Notes under the pieces: model-generated
Seen by the model: the letters and a program-made list of their open reading frames with translations, nothing else
Told to the model about the DNA's origin: nothing
Databases searched by the model: none
Program-made: the position numbers and the translations under genes
NCBI RefSeq assembly: GCF_013376455.1
Contig: NZ_CP045504.1
Coordinates: forward strand, 2,253,001-2,317,000
Reading direction: 5' to 3'
Source: Desulfolutivibrio sulfodismutans DSM 3696
Lineage (GTDB): Bacteria; Desulfobacterota; Desulfovibrionia; Desulfovibrionales; Desulfovibrionaceae
DNA length: 64,000 nucleotides
In this document: in pieces, positions 44,003-53,259 of the stretch
Layout of the letters: every line of letters starts with the position of its first letter
Position numbering within the stretch: the stretch's first letter is position 1

Positions 44003-46093
44003 TCAGGAGGCCGTGCGGATCTCCACGAAGTGCTCCTGCATGGCGACGGCGCCGCCGCCCTTGTCCCACTTGCGGATGCCCTGGGTCATGAGCTCGTTGT
44101 CGGCCACACCCTTGCCCCGGGCCCGGCTCTCCACCGGCAGGGTGTGCCCGAAGCCATGCACCATGAACACCGCCTCGGGATGTATGAACGGGGTGACGAA
44201 GGCCTTGATGCGGCCGCTATAGTTGGCGGTGGCCACCTCTACATATTGTCCGTCCGCGATGCCCAGCTTTTCGGCCACGGCGGCATTGATCCACACCAGA
44301 TTCTCGGACATCTGGGAATTGAGCAGGGGGTTGTTGACCGTGTGTCCCTGGGTATGCACCCCGCACCGGCCGAAGGTGATGCGGAACTTGCCCTCCGGGG
44401 GCCGCTCGGGGGAAACGTAGGGGGCTAGCGACGGCACGCCGTCCTTTTCCAGCTTGGCGCACACCATCTCGATCTTGCCCGAGGGGGTCTTGAACGTCTT
44501 TTCATCGGGTTCGCGGCAAAGCGCCCCGGCCCCCAGGGTCACCATGCCCGTCTTCTCGAAGTCTTCAATGGTGTAGCCGGTGCCGTCGAGCTGATATTTC
44601 CAGATGTCCTCAATGGAGTCGAAGGCCAGCTTGTCCAGGCCCATCTTCTTAGCCAGGCCGCAATAGATCTCCCATTCGGCCTTGGTGTCGAAACGGGGTT
44701 CCACGGTGCGTTTGCGGACGAAGAAAAACGGGTTGCCGCCCTTTTTGGTGGCGATGGTGCTCTCACGCTCAAGATACGGCGACAGCGGCAACACCACGTC
44801 GGCGTGCCAGGCCGTGTCCGACCAGGAAAAGGTCACCGCCACCAGCAGATCCAGCTTCTCCCACAGGGACTTGACGTCCTTGGGGTCCGGGAAGGCCATG
44901 AGCGGATCGTGCCGGTGGGCGATGTAGGCCTTGATCGGATAGGGCTTGCCCGTGGCGATGGCCTCGTAGGCCAGATTGACCAGGCCGGGACCGGCTTCGA
45001 AGTGGGAACGCTCCTGCATCCAGCCCGCCCCGTCCACACGCTGCTCCTCGGGCTTGGGATAGATGGCCATGAGATCCTTGATACCCTTTTTACCCACGTC
45101 TCCCGGGCCGTTGGCCAGGGGCAGGCCGCCCTTGGCCCCTATGGCGCCCAGGAGGGCGTTGATGATATAGGCGGTGCGGCTCATGTAGAACGAGTCGGAA
45201 TAGCGGGCGGTCATCCAGCCCGGATGCCAGATCACCGAGGGCGCGGCCTCCGAGAGTTGCACGGCCAGCTTTTCGATGGACGCCGCCGGGACGCCGGTTT
45301 CGGCCTCGGCCCAGGCTGGCGTATAGGGGGCGATGAAGGTGGCCAGGGTCTCAAAATCATGGAACCATTTCTCCACGAATTCCTTGTCGTACAGCCCCTT
45401 GGTCACCAATTCATGGATCACGGCGAGGTTGAAGGCATAGTCCGTGCCCGGCCGGATGAGGAAAAAGTTGTCGGCCTTGGCGGCGGTCACCGAGGCGCGC
45501 ACGTCGATACAGGTGATCTTGCAGCCGGTGGCCTTGGCGTCGAGCAGGTCGTTGACCTCCTTGACATTGATGGCCTCAAAAATATTGCGGGTCTGCAAAA
45601 CGACATGCTTGGCGTTTTTCAGGTCATAGCTCACAGTCTTGCGCCCGAAGCCGAAGACCGACAGGGCGGCGTGCTGCACGTTGCGGGCGCAGGCCGAATC
45701 GTGATTGCAGTAGTTGGGCGTGCCCAGGCCGCGCAAAAAAGCCCGGTAGATTTCCCGGAAAGGGCCTCCCCGATCCGAGAGCAGGATGGACTTGGCGCCG
45801 TATTCCGCCTTGATCTTGGAAAGCTTCTCCGCCACGTAGGTCAGGGCTTCGTCCCAGGTGGCCCGGCGCCATTTGCCCTCGCCGCGCTCCCCGGTGCGAA
45901 TCATGGGAAATTGTGGCCGCTCGTCATCGTTCACCAGGGCCATGCCCGCCGCACCCCGGGCGCACAGCGATCCCTTGATGCCGCCAGCGTGGGGGTTGCC
46001 GTGGATGGTCAGAAGATTGCCATCCTCCACCACGCTCATCATCGGACAGCGTACCGTACACATGCCGCATATTCCATAGACAGATTTTTTCAT
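44003..46093 (-). CDS. Cytoplasmic molybdopterin oxidoreductase (DMSO reductase family)
   Basis: A 696-residue catalytic subunit; GGGGGAG precedes the ATG at 46093. The N terminus MKKSVYGICGMCTVRCP plus GSLCARG forms a CxxCxxxC...C [4Fe-4S] site. NHDSACARN probably supplies a Cys ligand to Mo or W, as in PhsA/PsrA-type enzymes. GPGDVGKKG, SWSDTAWHADVVLP and HTQGHTVNNPLL are cofactor-binding segments. There is no Tat or Sec signal, so it is cytoplasmic, unlike periplasmic thiosulfate or polysulfide reductases. No electron-transfer subunit follows it; a four-cluster ferredoxin-like protein ends the divergent nuo operon. Substrate is unknown. Confidence 0.85.
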   Translation of the reverse strand: MKKSVYGICGMCTVRCPMMSVVEDGNLLTIHGNPHAGGIKGSLCARGAAGMALVNDDERPQFPMIRTGERGEGKWRRATWDEALTYVAEKLSKIKAEYGAKSILLSDRGGPFREIYRAFLRGLGTPNYCNHDSACARNVQHAALSVFGFGRKTVSYDLKNAKHVVLQTRNIFEAINVKEVNDLLDAKATGCKITCIDVRASVTAAKADNFFLIRPGTDYAFNLAVIHELVTKGLYDKEFVEKWFHDFETLATFIAPYTPAWAEAETGVPAASIEKLAVQLSEAAPSVIWHPGWMTARYSDSFYMSRTAYIINALLGAIGAKGGLPLANGPGDVGKKGIKDLMAIYPKPEEQRVDGAGWMQERSHFEAGPGLVNLAYEAIATGKPYPIKAYIAHRHDPLMAFPDPKDVKSLWEKLDLLVAVTFSWSDTAWHADVVLPLSPYLERESTIATKKGGNPFFFVRKRTVEPRFDTKAEWEIYCGLAKKMGLDKLAFDSIEDIWKYQLDGTGYTIEDFEKTGMVTLGAGALCREPDEKTFKTPSGKIEMVCAKLEKDGVPSLAPYVSPERPPEGKFRITFGRCGVHTQGHTVNNPLLNSQMSENLVWINAAVAEKLGIADGQYVEVATANYSGRIKAFVTPFIHPEAVFMVHGFGHTLPVESRARGKGVADNELMTQGIRKWDKGGGAVAMQEHFVEIRTAS

Positions 46094-46395
46094 GGCTCCC
46101 CCTGGGATAGATGCTCGTATGTCCGCCTGACATTTCGGACGGTAAGCTACCACAGCGGACACCACTGGCAAGAAAAAAGTGTTGTGAAAAAATGAACAAT
46201 GCAGCAAGGACGCGCTTTTCCAGCCACCAAAACACATGTGAACGAAAAAACTTGTGACCCTCCCTTGACTTTCCCCTGGAAAGGGGCTTTGTAATCGACC
46301 ATAATAAGTGTCCGGACAGAGACTTACGCGTTTTGACGTCAAACCGTCATACCCCTACGGGCCGCGCGGCCCGAGGCGAGACACGGGAGGACCAG
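46094..46395. promoter_or_regulatory. Divergent promoter region of molybdopterin gene and nuoA
   Basis: A 302-base region between two outward-facing genes. It is AT-richer than its surroundings. A TTGACT at about 46266 followed 17 bases later by TTTGTA could be a nuoA promoter; the spacer holds a small CCCCT/AGGGG inverted repeat. Promoters for the leftward gene are not obvious. Confidence 0.4.
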
Positions 46396-46788
46396 ATGGT
46401 TTTCACCTGGCTGCAGGCGGCGCTTCTCATTTTCATTGCTGCTGGGCTGGCCTTCGCCGCAGGCCCCCTTCTGGGTTCCATCCTCCTGGCTCCCAAGGCT
46501 GTCGGCGGGGCCATAGGCGAGCCCTTCGAGTGCGGCATTCCCACCCACGGCAGTTCCCTGACCCGGTTCGGCATCAACTATTATTTCTACGCCATCGTGT
46601 TTTTGGCCTTCGAGGTGGACATTTTGTACCTGTTCCCCGTGGCCACCTGGTTCAATCATTCGGTCGGCTTCGCCCCGGTGTGGAAGATTTTGGTCTTCCT
46701 TGGCGTCCTGGGCCTGGCCGTCGTCTATTTCCAGCGCAAGGGAGTGTTCGAATGGCCCCGCAGGATCCAAATCTCGCCCCGTCCGTAA
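46396..46788 (+). CDS. nuoA: Complex I subunit NuoA
   Basis: A 130-residue membrane protein with three helices. GGGAGG precedes the ATG at 46396. The conserved loop and second helix are present: [15 protein letters not shown], then [20 protein letters not shown] with the Glu/Asp pair. It sits next to the quinone cavity. It is the first gene of nuoABCDHI, and nuoB begins inside its last 37 bases. Confidence 0.96.
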   Translation: MVFTWLQAALLIFIAAGLAFAAGPLLGSILLAPKAVGGAIGEPFECGIPTHGSSLTRFGINYYFYAIVFLAFEVDILYLFPVATWFNHSVGFAPVWKILVFLGVLGLAVVYFQRKGVFEWPRRIQISPRP

Positions 46789-47321
46789 GCGGCATCGCAC
46801 CAGCGGCCACCGGCGTCGAGCCGGCGCTGGTGAACATGTCCCCGGTGCAACGCATCGTGGATGTGTGTCGGGCCATGTCCATCTGGCCCATGACTTTCGG
46901 CCTGGCCTGCTGCGCCATCGAAATGATGGCCGTGGGCATGGCCCGCTTTGACATCGCCCGTTTCGGGGCCGAGGTGTTTCGCCCATCGCCGCGCCAGTCG
47001 GATCTGATGATCGTGGCCGGCACGGTAAACCGCAAGATGGCCCCGGCCGTGGTGCGGCTTTACGAGCAGATGCCCGCTCCCAAATGGGTCATGGCCCTCG
47101 GGAACTGCGCCATTTCGGGCGGCCCCTTCAAGTGTCCGGGACAGTACGCCGTGGTCGAGGGCGTGGACAACCTCATCCCTGTTGACGTCTACGTGCCCGG
47201 ATGTCCGCCCCGGCCCGAGGCCCTGCTCGAAGGACTCTTCCAAATCCAGCACAAAATCACCGGCCGTCGGTGGTGGCCCGTTCCCAAGGGCATGCCCCTC
47301 GGCAAGGCGGAGGTCGCATGA
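46752..47321 (+). CDS. nuoB: Complex I subunit NuoB
   Basis: A 189-residue peripheral subunit carrying cluster N2. The adjacent Cys pair [11 protein letters not shown], the third Cys in [12 protein letters not shown] and the fourth in [11 protein letters not shown] are all present. The start at 46752 overlaps nuoA by 37 bases and has AGGGAG upstream; it yields a short 25-residue extension before the conserved core. NuoB passes electrons to quinone in concert with NuoD. Confidence 0.96.
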   Translation: MAPQDPNLAPSVSGIAPAATGVEPALVNMSPVQRIVDVCRAMSIWPMTFGLACCAIEMMAVGMARFDIARFGAEVFRPSPRQSDLMIVAGTVNRKMAPAVVRLYEQMPAPKWVMALGNCAISGGPFKCPGQYAVVEGVDNLIPVDVYVPGCPPRPEALLEGLFQIQHKITGRRWWPVPKGMPLGKAEVA

Positions 47322-47857
47322 TCCCCGCATGGATATCCCAAATCGGCGCCAGTTGCGTGGTTCCCCTGGACCACGCCCGCACCGGGCAGATCGCCAGCCT
47401 GCTGGTTGACCGGGAAAAGATCGAGGACGCCTGTCAGGTGTTGTGGGATCAGGGCTATCATATCGAAAGCCTGGCCGCCTGCGACGTGCTGGAGGGGTTT
47501 GTGGTCCGGTATCACTTCGACCACTGGACCGAACCCGGCCGCCTGACCCTGCGGGTCAGCGTGCCCCGGGACGACGCGCGCATCCCCACCGTGTCCAAGA
47601 TCTTCCCCGGAGCGGATTGGCACGAACGGGAGTGTCACGACTTCCACGGCGTGGTCTTTACCGGCCATCCCAACCTGCACGCCCTGCTTCTGCCCGACGA
47701 CGGCACGCCGCCGCCGCTGGTCAAGTCCGAAAAGGCCCGCAAGAGCCGCACGGACGTTCTTCCTCTGGAATATCTCGTGGACTGCGCCCCCACCGCCGAG
47801 GGACAGGACGCCGCCAAACCCGCTTCCGGCGATGCCGGGGCACAGGCCAAGGGGTAG
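47318..47857 (+). CDS. nuoC: Complex I subunit NuoC
   Basis: A 179-residue peripheral subunit of the 30-kDa family. The signature region is [23 protein letters not shown] (here listed in part: [12 protein letters not shown]), followed by the LLLPDD segment. The C terminus after residue 150 is Ala/Lys-rich and not conserved. The ATG overlaps the nuoB stop by four bases. It is a separate gene, not the NuoCD fusion of Escherichia coli. Confidence 0.93.
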   Translation: MIPAWISQIGASCVVPLDHARTGQIASLLVDREKIEDACQVLWDQGYHIESLAACDVLEGFVVRYHFDHWTEPGRLTLRVSVPRDDARIPTVSKIFPGADWHERECHDFHGVVFTGHPNLHALLLPDDGTPPPLVKSEKARKSRTDVLPLEYLVDCAPTAEGQDAAKPASGDAGAQAKG

Positions 47858-47862
47858 CCGCC

Positions 47863-49050
47863 ATGCGCGATCACACTGCGGCTGCCGCCGCATCCAAGCC
47901 CCCCGTGGACACCTCTTTGTGGGGCGATTCCTACGCCGCCAGATTTGAACCCGATCCCTCCGGGGAACGGATGATCGTCAACATGGGCCCCCAACACCCC
48001 TCCACACACGGGGTTTTGCGGGTCTTGCTGGAGCTTGACGGCGAATACATCGTCCGCGCCGAGCCCGTGCTCGGCTACATCCACCGCATGCACGAATGGA
48101 TGGCCGAAAATCGGACCTACGCCCAGTTCATCCCGAACATGGGCCGGGTGGACTATCTGCACGCCCTGGCCTGGAACTGGGCCTATGTGGGCGCGGTGGA
48201 ACGGCTGGCGGGCATGGAAGTGCCCGAACGGGCCGAGTACATCCGGGTCATCACCTGCGAACTGAACCGGATCAGCTCCCACCTGTTGTGGTGGGGGGCC
48301 TATCTGCTCGATCTCGGGGCCTTTACCCCCATCATGTACGCCTTCGACGACCGGGAACGCATCTTGGACATCCTCCAGATGGTCACGGGATCGCGACTGA
48401 CCTATTCGTCGTTCACCTTCGGCGGGGTGTCCATGGATCTGCCGCCGGAATTTATTCCCAAGACCCGGGAATTCATCGCCACCCTGCGCGGCAGGCTGCC
48501 CATGTTCAGGGATCTGGTCACGGACAACGGCATTTTGCTCGGCCGCTGCGAGGGCATCGGCATCCTTGATCTGGACACCGCGCGCCGCTACGGGGCCACG
48601 GGGCCCTGCCTGCGCGGCTCCGGACAGCCTTACGACGTGCGCCGGGCCGAGCCGTATTCCATCTATGACCGTTTCGACTACCGCATTCCCACGGAAACCG
48701 CCTGCGACGCCATGGCCCGGTACTTCGTGCGCTTGTCCGAGATCGACGAGAGCCTATCCATCGTGGAGCAGGCCCTGGACAGCATCCCCGACGGCCCCAT
48801 TCAGGGCAAGGGTCCGCGCAAGATCCGGCCGCCCAAGGGCGAGGCCTGCTTCGCCGTGGAGGGCGCCCGGGGGAAAATCATGGTCATGGTGCAAAGCGAC
48901 GGAGGCCCCAATCCGTACCGGGTCAAGCTGCGCGCCCCAGGCTTCTCCAACCTGAGCCTTTTCGCCGAGTTGGCCCAGGGAACGCTTTTGTCCGACGCCG
49001 TGTCCATCCTGGGCAGCCTTGACCTCGTCATCCCGGAGATCGACCGATGA
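47863..49050 (+). CDS. nuoD: Complex I subunit NuoD
   Basis: A 395-residue peripheral subunit of the 49-kDa family, related to hydrogenase large subunits. NMGPQHPSTHGVLR near residue 42 is the family signature and contains the quinone-site His. YIHRMHEWMAENRTY and DVRRAEPYSIYDRFDY are also conserved. The hydrogenase metal-binding Cys are absent, as expected for complex I. AAGGGG precedes the ATG at 47863; nuoH overlaps by four bases. Confidence 0.96.
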   Translation: MRDHTAAAAASKPPVDTSLWGDSYAARFEPDPSGERMIVNMGPQHPSTHGVLRVLLELDGEYIVRAEPVLGYIHRMHEWMAENRTYAQFIPNMGRVDYLHALAWNWAYVGAVERLAGMEVPERAEYIRVITCELNRISSHLLWWGAYLLDLGAFTPIMYAFDDRERILDILQMVTGSRLTYSSFTFGGVSMDLPPEFIPKTREFIATLRGRLPMFRDLVTDNGILLGRCEGIGILDLDTARRYGATGPCLRGSGQPYDVRRAEPYSIYDRFDYRIPTETACDAMARYFVRLSEIDESLSIVEQALDSIPDGPIQGKGPRKIRPPKGEACFAVEGARGKIMVMVQSDGGPNPYRVKLRAPGFSNLSLFAELAQGTLLSDAVSILGSLDLVIPEIDR

Positions 49051-50030
49051 GCATGACCCTAAGCCTCGCCGATCCGTTGGTGCGCCTCATTTTGGCCCTG
49101 GTCGGCATTTTCGCCTTCGTGGCCCTTAACGGGCTTGTCCTGGTGTATGTCGAACGCAAGGTGGCCGGCTTCTGCCAGCGCCGCCCCGGACCTCTGCACG
49201 TCGGGCCCCAGGGGCTCATCCAACCCATTGTGGACGCCCTCAAGCTGGTGGGCAAGCAGCTCCTGACGCCCCCCAAAGGCGACCGCGTGCTGTTCTGGGC
49301 CGCCCCGCTTCTGGCCTTTCTGCCCGTGGCCCTGTGCTTTTTGCCGCTGCCCTTCGACGCCAGCCTGAAGGCCATCGAATTGAATCTCGGACTGGTGCTG
49401 ATCCTGGCCTTTTCCGGGGTCAACGTCATCGCCCTGTGTCTGGCCGGATGGGGTTCGGGCAACAAGTGGGGCATCCTGGGCGCGGCCCGGGCCGTGGCCC
49501 AGTCCGTGGCCTACGAGGTGCCGCTTTTGTTGTCGGTCCTGGCCGTGGCCTTCATGTCCGGCTCCCTGGATCTGTTCGTCGTGACCGAGTCACAGGGCGC
49601 CTGGCCCTGGCAATGGTACGCCTTGAAAAACCCCTTGGCCTTCCTCATTTTCATCGTCTGCGCCGTGGCCGAGACCAACCGCGCCCCCTTCGATCTTCCC
49701 GAGGCCGAATCGGAACTGACGGCCGGGTTTCATACGGAATATTCCGGCATGGGTTTCGGTCTGTTCTTTTTGGCCGAATACGCCAATATGATCGTGGTCA
49801 GCGGCGTGGCCGCCGCCCTGTTTCTGGGCGGCTACCAGGGCCCGGTGGCCTCCGGGATCTGGTGGTTTCTGGCCAAGCTGTACGCCATCCTGCTGTTGAT
49901 CATCTGGTTGCGTTGGACCTATCCCCGGGTCCGCTTCGACCAGCTCCTCAATTTAAGCTGGAAGCGGCTCACCCCCGTCGCCCTTCTTGTCTTGGCTGGC
50001 ACGGCTATTGCCGTTCGCCTGGGAGGATAG
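49047..50030 (+). CDS. nuoH: Complex I subunit NuoH
   Basis: A 327-residue membrane protein with about eight helices. LVYVERKVAGFCQRRPGP and the quinone-site loop AETNRAPFDLPEAESELTAG are diagnostic; EYANM and RWTYPRVRFDQL follow. It anchors the peripheral arm and forms the quinone tunnel. It is separated from nuoI by three bases. Confidence 0.97.
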   Translation: MSMTLSLADPLVRLILALVGIFAFVALNGLVLVYVERKVAGFCQRRPGPLHVGPQGLIQPIVDALKLVGKQLLTPPKGDRVLFWAAPLLAFLPVALCFLPLPFDASLKAIELNLGLVLILAFSGVNVIALCLAGWGSGNKWGILGAARAVAQSVAYEVPLLLSVLAVAFMSGSLDLFVVTESQGAWPWQWYALKNPLAFLIFIVCAVAETNRAPFDLPEAESELTAGFHTEYSGMGFGLFFLAEYANMIVVSGVAAALFLGGYQGPVASGIWWFLAKLYAILLLIIWLRWTYPRVRFDQLLNLSWKRLTPVALLVLAGTAIAVRLGG

Positions 50031-50033
50031 TCC

Positions 50034-50636
50034 ATGAGCGTTTCGAATTCCTTCAAAGATGCCTGGAACTACGCCAAAAGTCTGTTGATTGGGCTTGGCG
50101 TGACCGGAAAAAATTTCGTCAAACCGACCATCACGGTGGTCTATCCCTGGCAGCAGGTGGACAACCTGTCCACATTCAGGGGCCATGTGGAGCTGATCCC
50201 CAAGGACGACGACCTTTTCACTCCGCGTTGTGTTGCCTGCGGAGCCTGTGCGGACGCCTGCCCGTCGCACTGCCTGACCGTGGTCGCCCCGCCCAAAACA
50301 CCCAAGCCCAAAGCCGATGCCCCGGCTGCGGCGCTGGTCGAAGGGCGGGTCATTCCCAAAACCGAAAAAGCCGCAGCCCCGGAAAAATCTCGCGCCCCGG
50401 TGCAGTTTTTCCTGGACTATTCGCTGTGCAGCCTGTGCGGTCAATGTGAACGCGTCTGCCCTGCGAAATCCCTGCGGTTTTCGAACAATGTCTACCTCAC
50501 CGGCTCCAGCCGCGAGGATTTCAAGATCGACCTCCTGGCCAGGATGAAAAGCCAGGCTGCCGGGCAGTCAGCCCCGTCGCGTCCGAAATCTCCCGCAACC
50601 GCGCCGGTTTCTGAAAAAGAAAAGGAGCCCGCATGA
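50034..50636 (+). CDS. nuoI: Complex I ferredoxin-like subunit NuoI
   Basis: A 200-residue peripheral subunit with two [4Fe-4S] motifs, CVACGACADACPSHC and CSLCGQCERVCPAKS, for clusters N6a and N6b. The segment between them is longer than in typical NuoI and rich in Pro, Lys and Ala (about residues 85-120). With no NuoE, F or G gene present, this subunit is a likely entry point for electrons from ferredoxin or another donor. Its stop overlaps the next gene by four bases. Confidence 0.93.
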   Translation: MSVSNSFKDAWNYAKSLLIGLGVTGKNFVKPTITVVYPWQQVDNLSTFRGHVELIPKDDDLFTPRCVACGACADACPSHCLTVVAPPKTPKPKADAPAAALVEGRVIPKTEKAAAPEKSRAPVQFFLDYSLCSLCGQCERVCPAKSLRFSNNVYLTGSSREDFKIDLLARMKSQAAGQSAPSRPKSPATAPVSEKEKEPA

Positions 50637-51139
50637 GCAAATATCTGATCATGCTCGACCAAAATCGCTGTATCTCCTGTCACGCCTGTGAGGTACACTG
50701 TCAGATGAAAAACCGTGTCCCGGCGGATGCCCGGCTGGGCAAGCTGATCACGGTGGGGCCCGTCTCCCATGAAGGCAAGCCGCGCATGCTCAACCTGTTC
50801 ATGCCCTGCTTCCAGTGCGAGCGTCCCTGGTGCGTCACCGCCTGTCCCACCGGGGCCATGACCCGCCGGGAGAGCGACGGCATCGTCTACGTTCAGGAAG
50901 ACCTCTGCGTGGGCTGCAAGGCCTGCATCAAGGCCTGCCCCTGGCAGGTGCCGCAGTGGAACGACTACACCGGACGGGTGATGAAATGCGACTATTGCCG
51001 CGACCGCATTGATGTCGGGGAAAAACCCGCCTGCGTCGCGGGTTGCACGTCGCACGCCCTGTCCTTTGTTCGACCCAACGAGGCCTCGGCCCATACTCGC
51101 GAAGATTACGCCCGGCGCATCCTGTTGCGCCATCCCTAG
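50633..51139 (+). CDS. Four-cluster ferredoxin-like subunit (PhsB/HycB type)
   Basis: A 168-residue iron-sulfur protein with sixteen Cys in four groups: CISCHACEVHC, CFQCERPWCVTACP, CVGCKACIKACP and CDYC plus CVAGC. This is the four-[4Fe-4S] arrangement of DmsB, PhsB and HycB subunits, which carry electrons between a molybdopterin enzyme and a membrane partner. It is translationally coupled to nuoI (ATGA overlap). No signal peptide, so it is cytoplasmic. The molybdopterin enzyme that diverges from the same operon is the obvious candidate partner. Confidence 0.92.
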   Translation: MSKYLIMLDQNRCISCHACEVHCQMKNRVPADARLGKLITVGPVSHEGKPRMLNLFMPCFQCERPWCVTACPTGAMTRRESDGIVYVQEDLCVGCKACIKACPWQVPQWNDYTGRVMKCDYCRDRIDVGEKPACVAGCTSHALSFVRPNEASAHTREDYARRILLRHP

Positions 51140-51150
51140 CTCGCTTTGTC

Positions 51151-51193
51151 AGCCGGAGAGGGGCCCCGGACACGTGTCTGCGGCCCCTCGGCT
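51151..51193. terminator. GC-rich hairpin after nuoABCDHI
   Basis: AGGGGCC/GGCCCCT stem extended by AGCCG/CGGCT with a short bulge, and an inner palindrome GACACGTGTC in the loop. It starts 12 bases after the last stop codon. There is no T run. Confidence 0.55.
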
Positions 51194-51933
51194 CCTGCAC
51201 ATTTCCTCGGCTATTCGCCCGTCCTCCAGGGCAGATGCCCCATTGGGACCGGGTTGCTTTCGGATCGACATCTCAGCCCTGCTCCCGGGGCATGCCGCCT
51301 GATGTGGCGCAAGCCCGCTTTTTTTACGCTGGAGCATGGCGCCTTTCCGTGTTGAACGGTATACGTGATAAATTTCACATAGCAGCTCCCCGTTTCTCTT
51401 GAAAACAAGGTGCTTTCACCAGTATCTCTTGAGAAAAAAAGAACTTGAAAACACTCTTGACAGTTTCCCCCACCCGATGCTTTATGGGGAAACTTCAGAG
51501 GTTGCGTCTGCATGCAACGTGCGTTGCATTGCAGAGCGTCAACAGGGCGATCCCCGCTTCCCGCGCCATGCAAAAGGCGCAAGTGCGGAGGAATTGGCCC
51601 ACGGAGTCGTCTGAAAAGGTTTGACCACCACTTTTCAGGCGGATATCCCACGGAATGAGGCTTTCGTCTTGGAATGGACCGGAATCAGGCGCGACGCGGC
51701 GGGGAATCCGCGTTGCGTGGCATTTCGGGACTCCCCTGGGAAAGAATTCCGTGGCGTCGCCGGGCAGGGCAGGGCCTGGCGGCATGGGCGAGACACCGGC
51801 GCCTGATGGATTGCGATGCGGGTCTGCCGGGCAGGCAGGGCAACCCGGGCTGTTTCGTCGGCCGGGACCGGTTCCCGGAGGCGTGGGCGGAGAAAACCGA
51901 GAACGGATGAACGTGCAAGCAAGGAGGAGTGAC
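51194..51933 (+). promoter_or_regulatory. Long leader upstream of TauE-type exporter
   Basis: About 740 bases with no convincing gene. A TTGACA at about 51457 with TTTATG 18 bases on is a possible promoter. At 51512-51529 is a perfect operator-like palindrome ATGCAACG-TG-CGTTGCAT, with further GTTGC/GCAAC half-sites next to it. The word CTCTTGA occurs three times between about 51398 and 51460. Downstream an imperfect stem CGCGACGCGG/CCGCGTTGCG could form in the leader RNA. Confidence 0.45.
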
Positions 51934-53085
51934 GTGCGCAATTCCAGAAACATTTTTTTGGTACTTGGCGTCATGGCTGCGGTCATGTGCCTGTGGCTGG
52001 AGCCGGCCTGGGCTGACAAGCTGTCCGACGCCATCGCCAAGGCCCCCCAGGGCACGGAGGCGGGGCAGATCGATCCCAGCAAACCCACCGGCTTCCTGGG
52101 CATCGCCGGCGCGCCCCAGGTGAACATGATCCTGGCCTTCGTGTGGGCCGTGTGGGTCGGCTGGATTTTCTCCACCGTGGGCGCCTTCGGCGGCGTCATG
52201 GCCGGTGTGGGCCACATCTCCGTGTTCGGTTTCGGCAACTACGCCAAAGGCTTCAAAACGACGGCCCCCGAACTGAACAAGTTGGTCACGGACTCCATCC
52301 GGACCTCCAACCAGTGGTTGGTGGGGCTTTCGGCGCTCATCTCCTCCTGGAACTACTACCGCATGGGCCGTCTGGTGCTGCCCCTGGCCGTCGCCCTGGG
52401 CGTTGGCTCAATCCTGGGAAGCTGGGGCTCCGTCCAACTGACGGCGGGCAAGGTGTCCTTCTCCTCCTACCAGGGTTACTTCGGCTTGTTCGTCCTGGTT
52501 CTGGGCTGTTACCTGTTCTATGAAACCACCCCGGCGGGGCAGGCTGGCAAGCAGAAGACCAAGGCTGCGGTCAAGGCCTTCGAAGAAACCGTCAAAAAAC
52601 AGAAATCCGGCGAGAAGGTGGATATCAAGTCCCTGGGCGTGAAGACCACCTCGTTTAGCCTGACCAAGGTGAGCTTCACCTTCTACGGCGTGGAATTCTC
52701 CTTCAATCCCATCATCCCGCTTTTGGGCGGCATCGTCATCTCCGCCGTGGCTGCCTTTTTGGGCGTCGGCGGCGGCTTCATCCTGGTGCCCTTCCTGACC
52801 AGCGTGGCCGGCCTGCCCATGTACCTGGCCGCCGGCACCTCGGCCCTGGCCGTGTTGGTGTCCATGATCACCTCCATCTCCTCCTTCATGGGTGGCGGCA
52901 CGCCCATTGACTGGACCCTGATCGGCCTGGAGCTGGTGGGCATCGTGGTCGGATCGGTCGTCGGTCCCAAGACCTCCAAGTACATCCCCGACATCTGGCT
53001 GAAGCGCCTGTTCATCGTCCTGGCCCTGTACGTGGGCATCGACTATCTGCTGCGCGGCTTCTTCAACATCAAGATGTTCGGCTAA
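51934..53085 (+). CDS. TauE/SafE-family sulfite/organosulfonate exporter
   Basis: A 383-residue membrane protein. The GTG at 51934 is chosen because AAGGAGG lies seven bases upstream; an ATG at 51907 lacks this. The N-terminal hydrophobic segment ends in EPAWADK and may be cleaved or be the first helix. Two TSUP repeats can be seen: STVGAFGGVMAGVGHISVFG and AAFLGVGGGFILVPFL, separated by a cytoplasmic Lys/Glu-rich loop (KQKTKAAVKAFEETVKKQ). It should export sulfite, sulfonate or a related anion, which fits a sulfate reducer. The gene is followed by a strong terminator. Confidence 0.88.
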   Translation: MRNSRNIFLVLGVMAAVMCLWLEPAWADKLSDAIAKAPQGTEAGQIDPSKPTGFLGIAGAPQVNMILAFVWAVWVGWIFSTVGAFGGVMAGVGHISVFGFGNYAKGFKTTAPELNKLVTDSIRTSNQWLVGLSALISSWNYYRMGRLVLPLAVALGVGSILGSWGSVQLTAGKVSFSSYQGYFGLFVLVLGCYLFYETTPAGQAGKQKTKAAVKAFEETVKKQKSGEKVDIKSLGVKTTSFSLTKVSFTFYGVEFSFNPIIPLLGGIVISAVAAFLGVGGGFILVPFLTSVAGLPMYLAAGTSALAVLVSMITSISSFMGGGTPIDWTLIGLELVGIVVGSVVGPKTSKYIPDIWLKRLFIVLALYVGIDYLLRGFFNIKMFG

Positions 53086-53103
53086 CATGCAACGTCCTGT
53101 GCT

Positions 53104-53133
53104 CGCGGCCCCGGAACCCTTCCCGGGGCCGCG
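53104..53133 (+). terminator. First hairpin after TauE gene
   Basis: An 11-base perfect stem CGCGGCCCCGG/CCGGGGCCGCG with an eight-base loop. It precedes a stronger terminator by ten bases. Confidence 0.55.
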
Positions 53134-53142
53134 TCACGCCCT

Positions 53143-53182
53143 GGCCGACGACGACACACCCTTCGTCGTCGGCCTTTTTTTC
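53143..53182 (+). terminator. Rho-independent terminator of TauE gene
   Basis: A perfect 12-base stem GGCCGACGACGA/TCGTCGTCGGCC with an eight-base loop, followed by eight T. Confidence 0.93.
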
Positions 53183-53259
53183 GCCGCCATTCGCACTTTT
53201 CTCGACGTGGGCCCTGTGCTAATCTGCATGGAAAGGCCATCCGCCTTCCTGGAGCCGAC

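Noticed and set aside
51621-51933. Riboswitch in the TauE leader
   Set aside because: Some stems can be drawn, but none matches a riboswitch consensus I know, so only a generic leader is reported.
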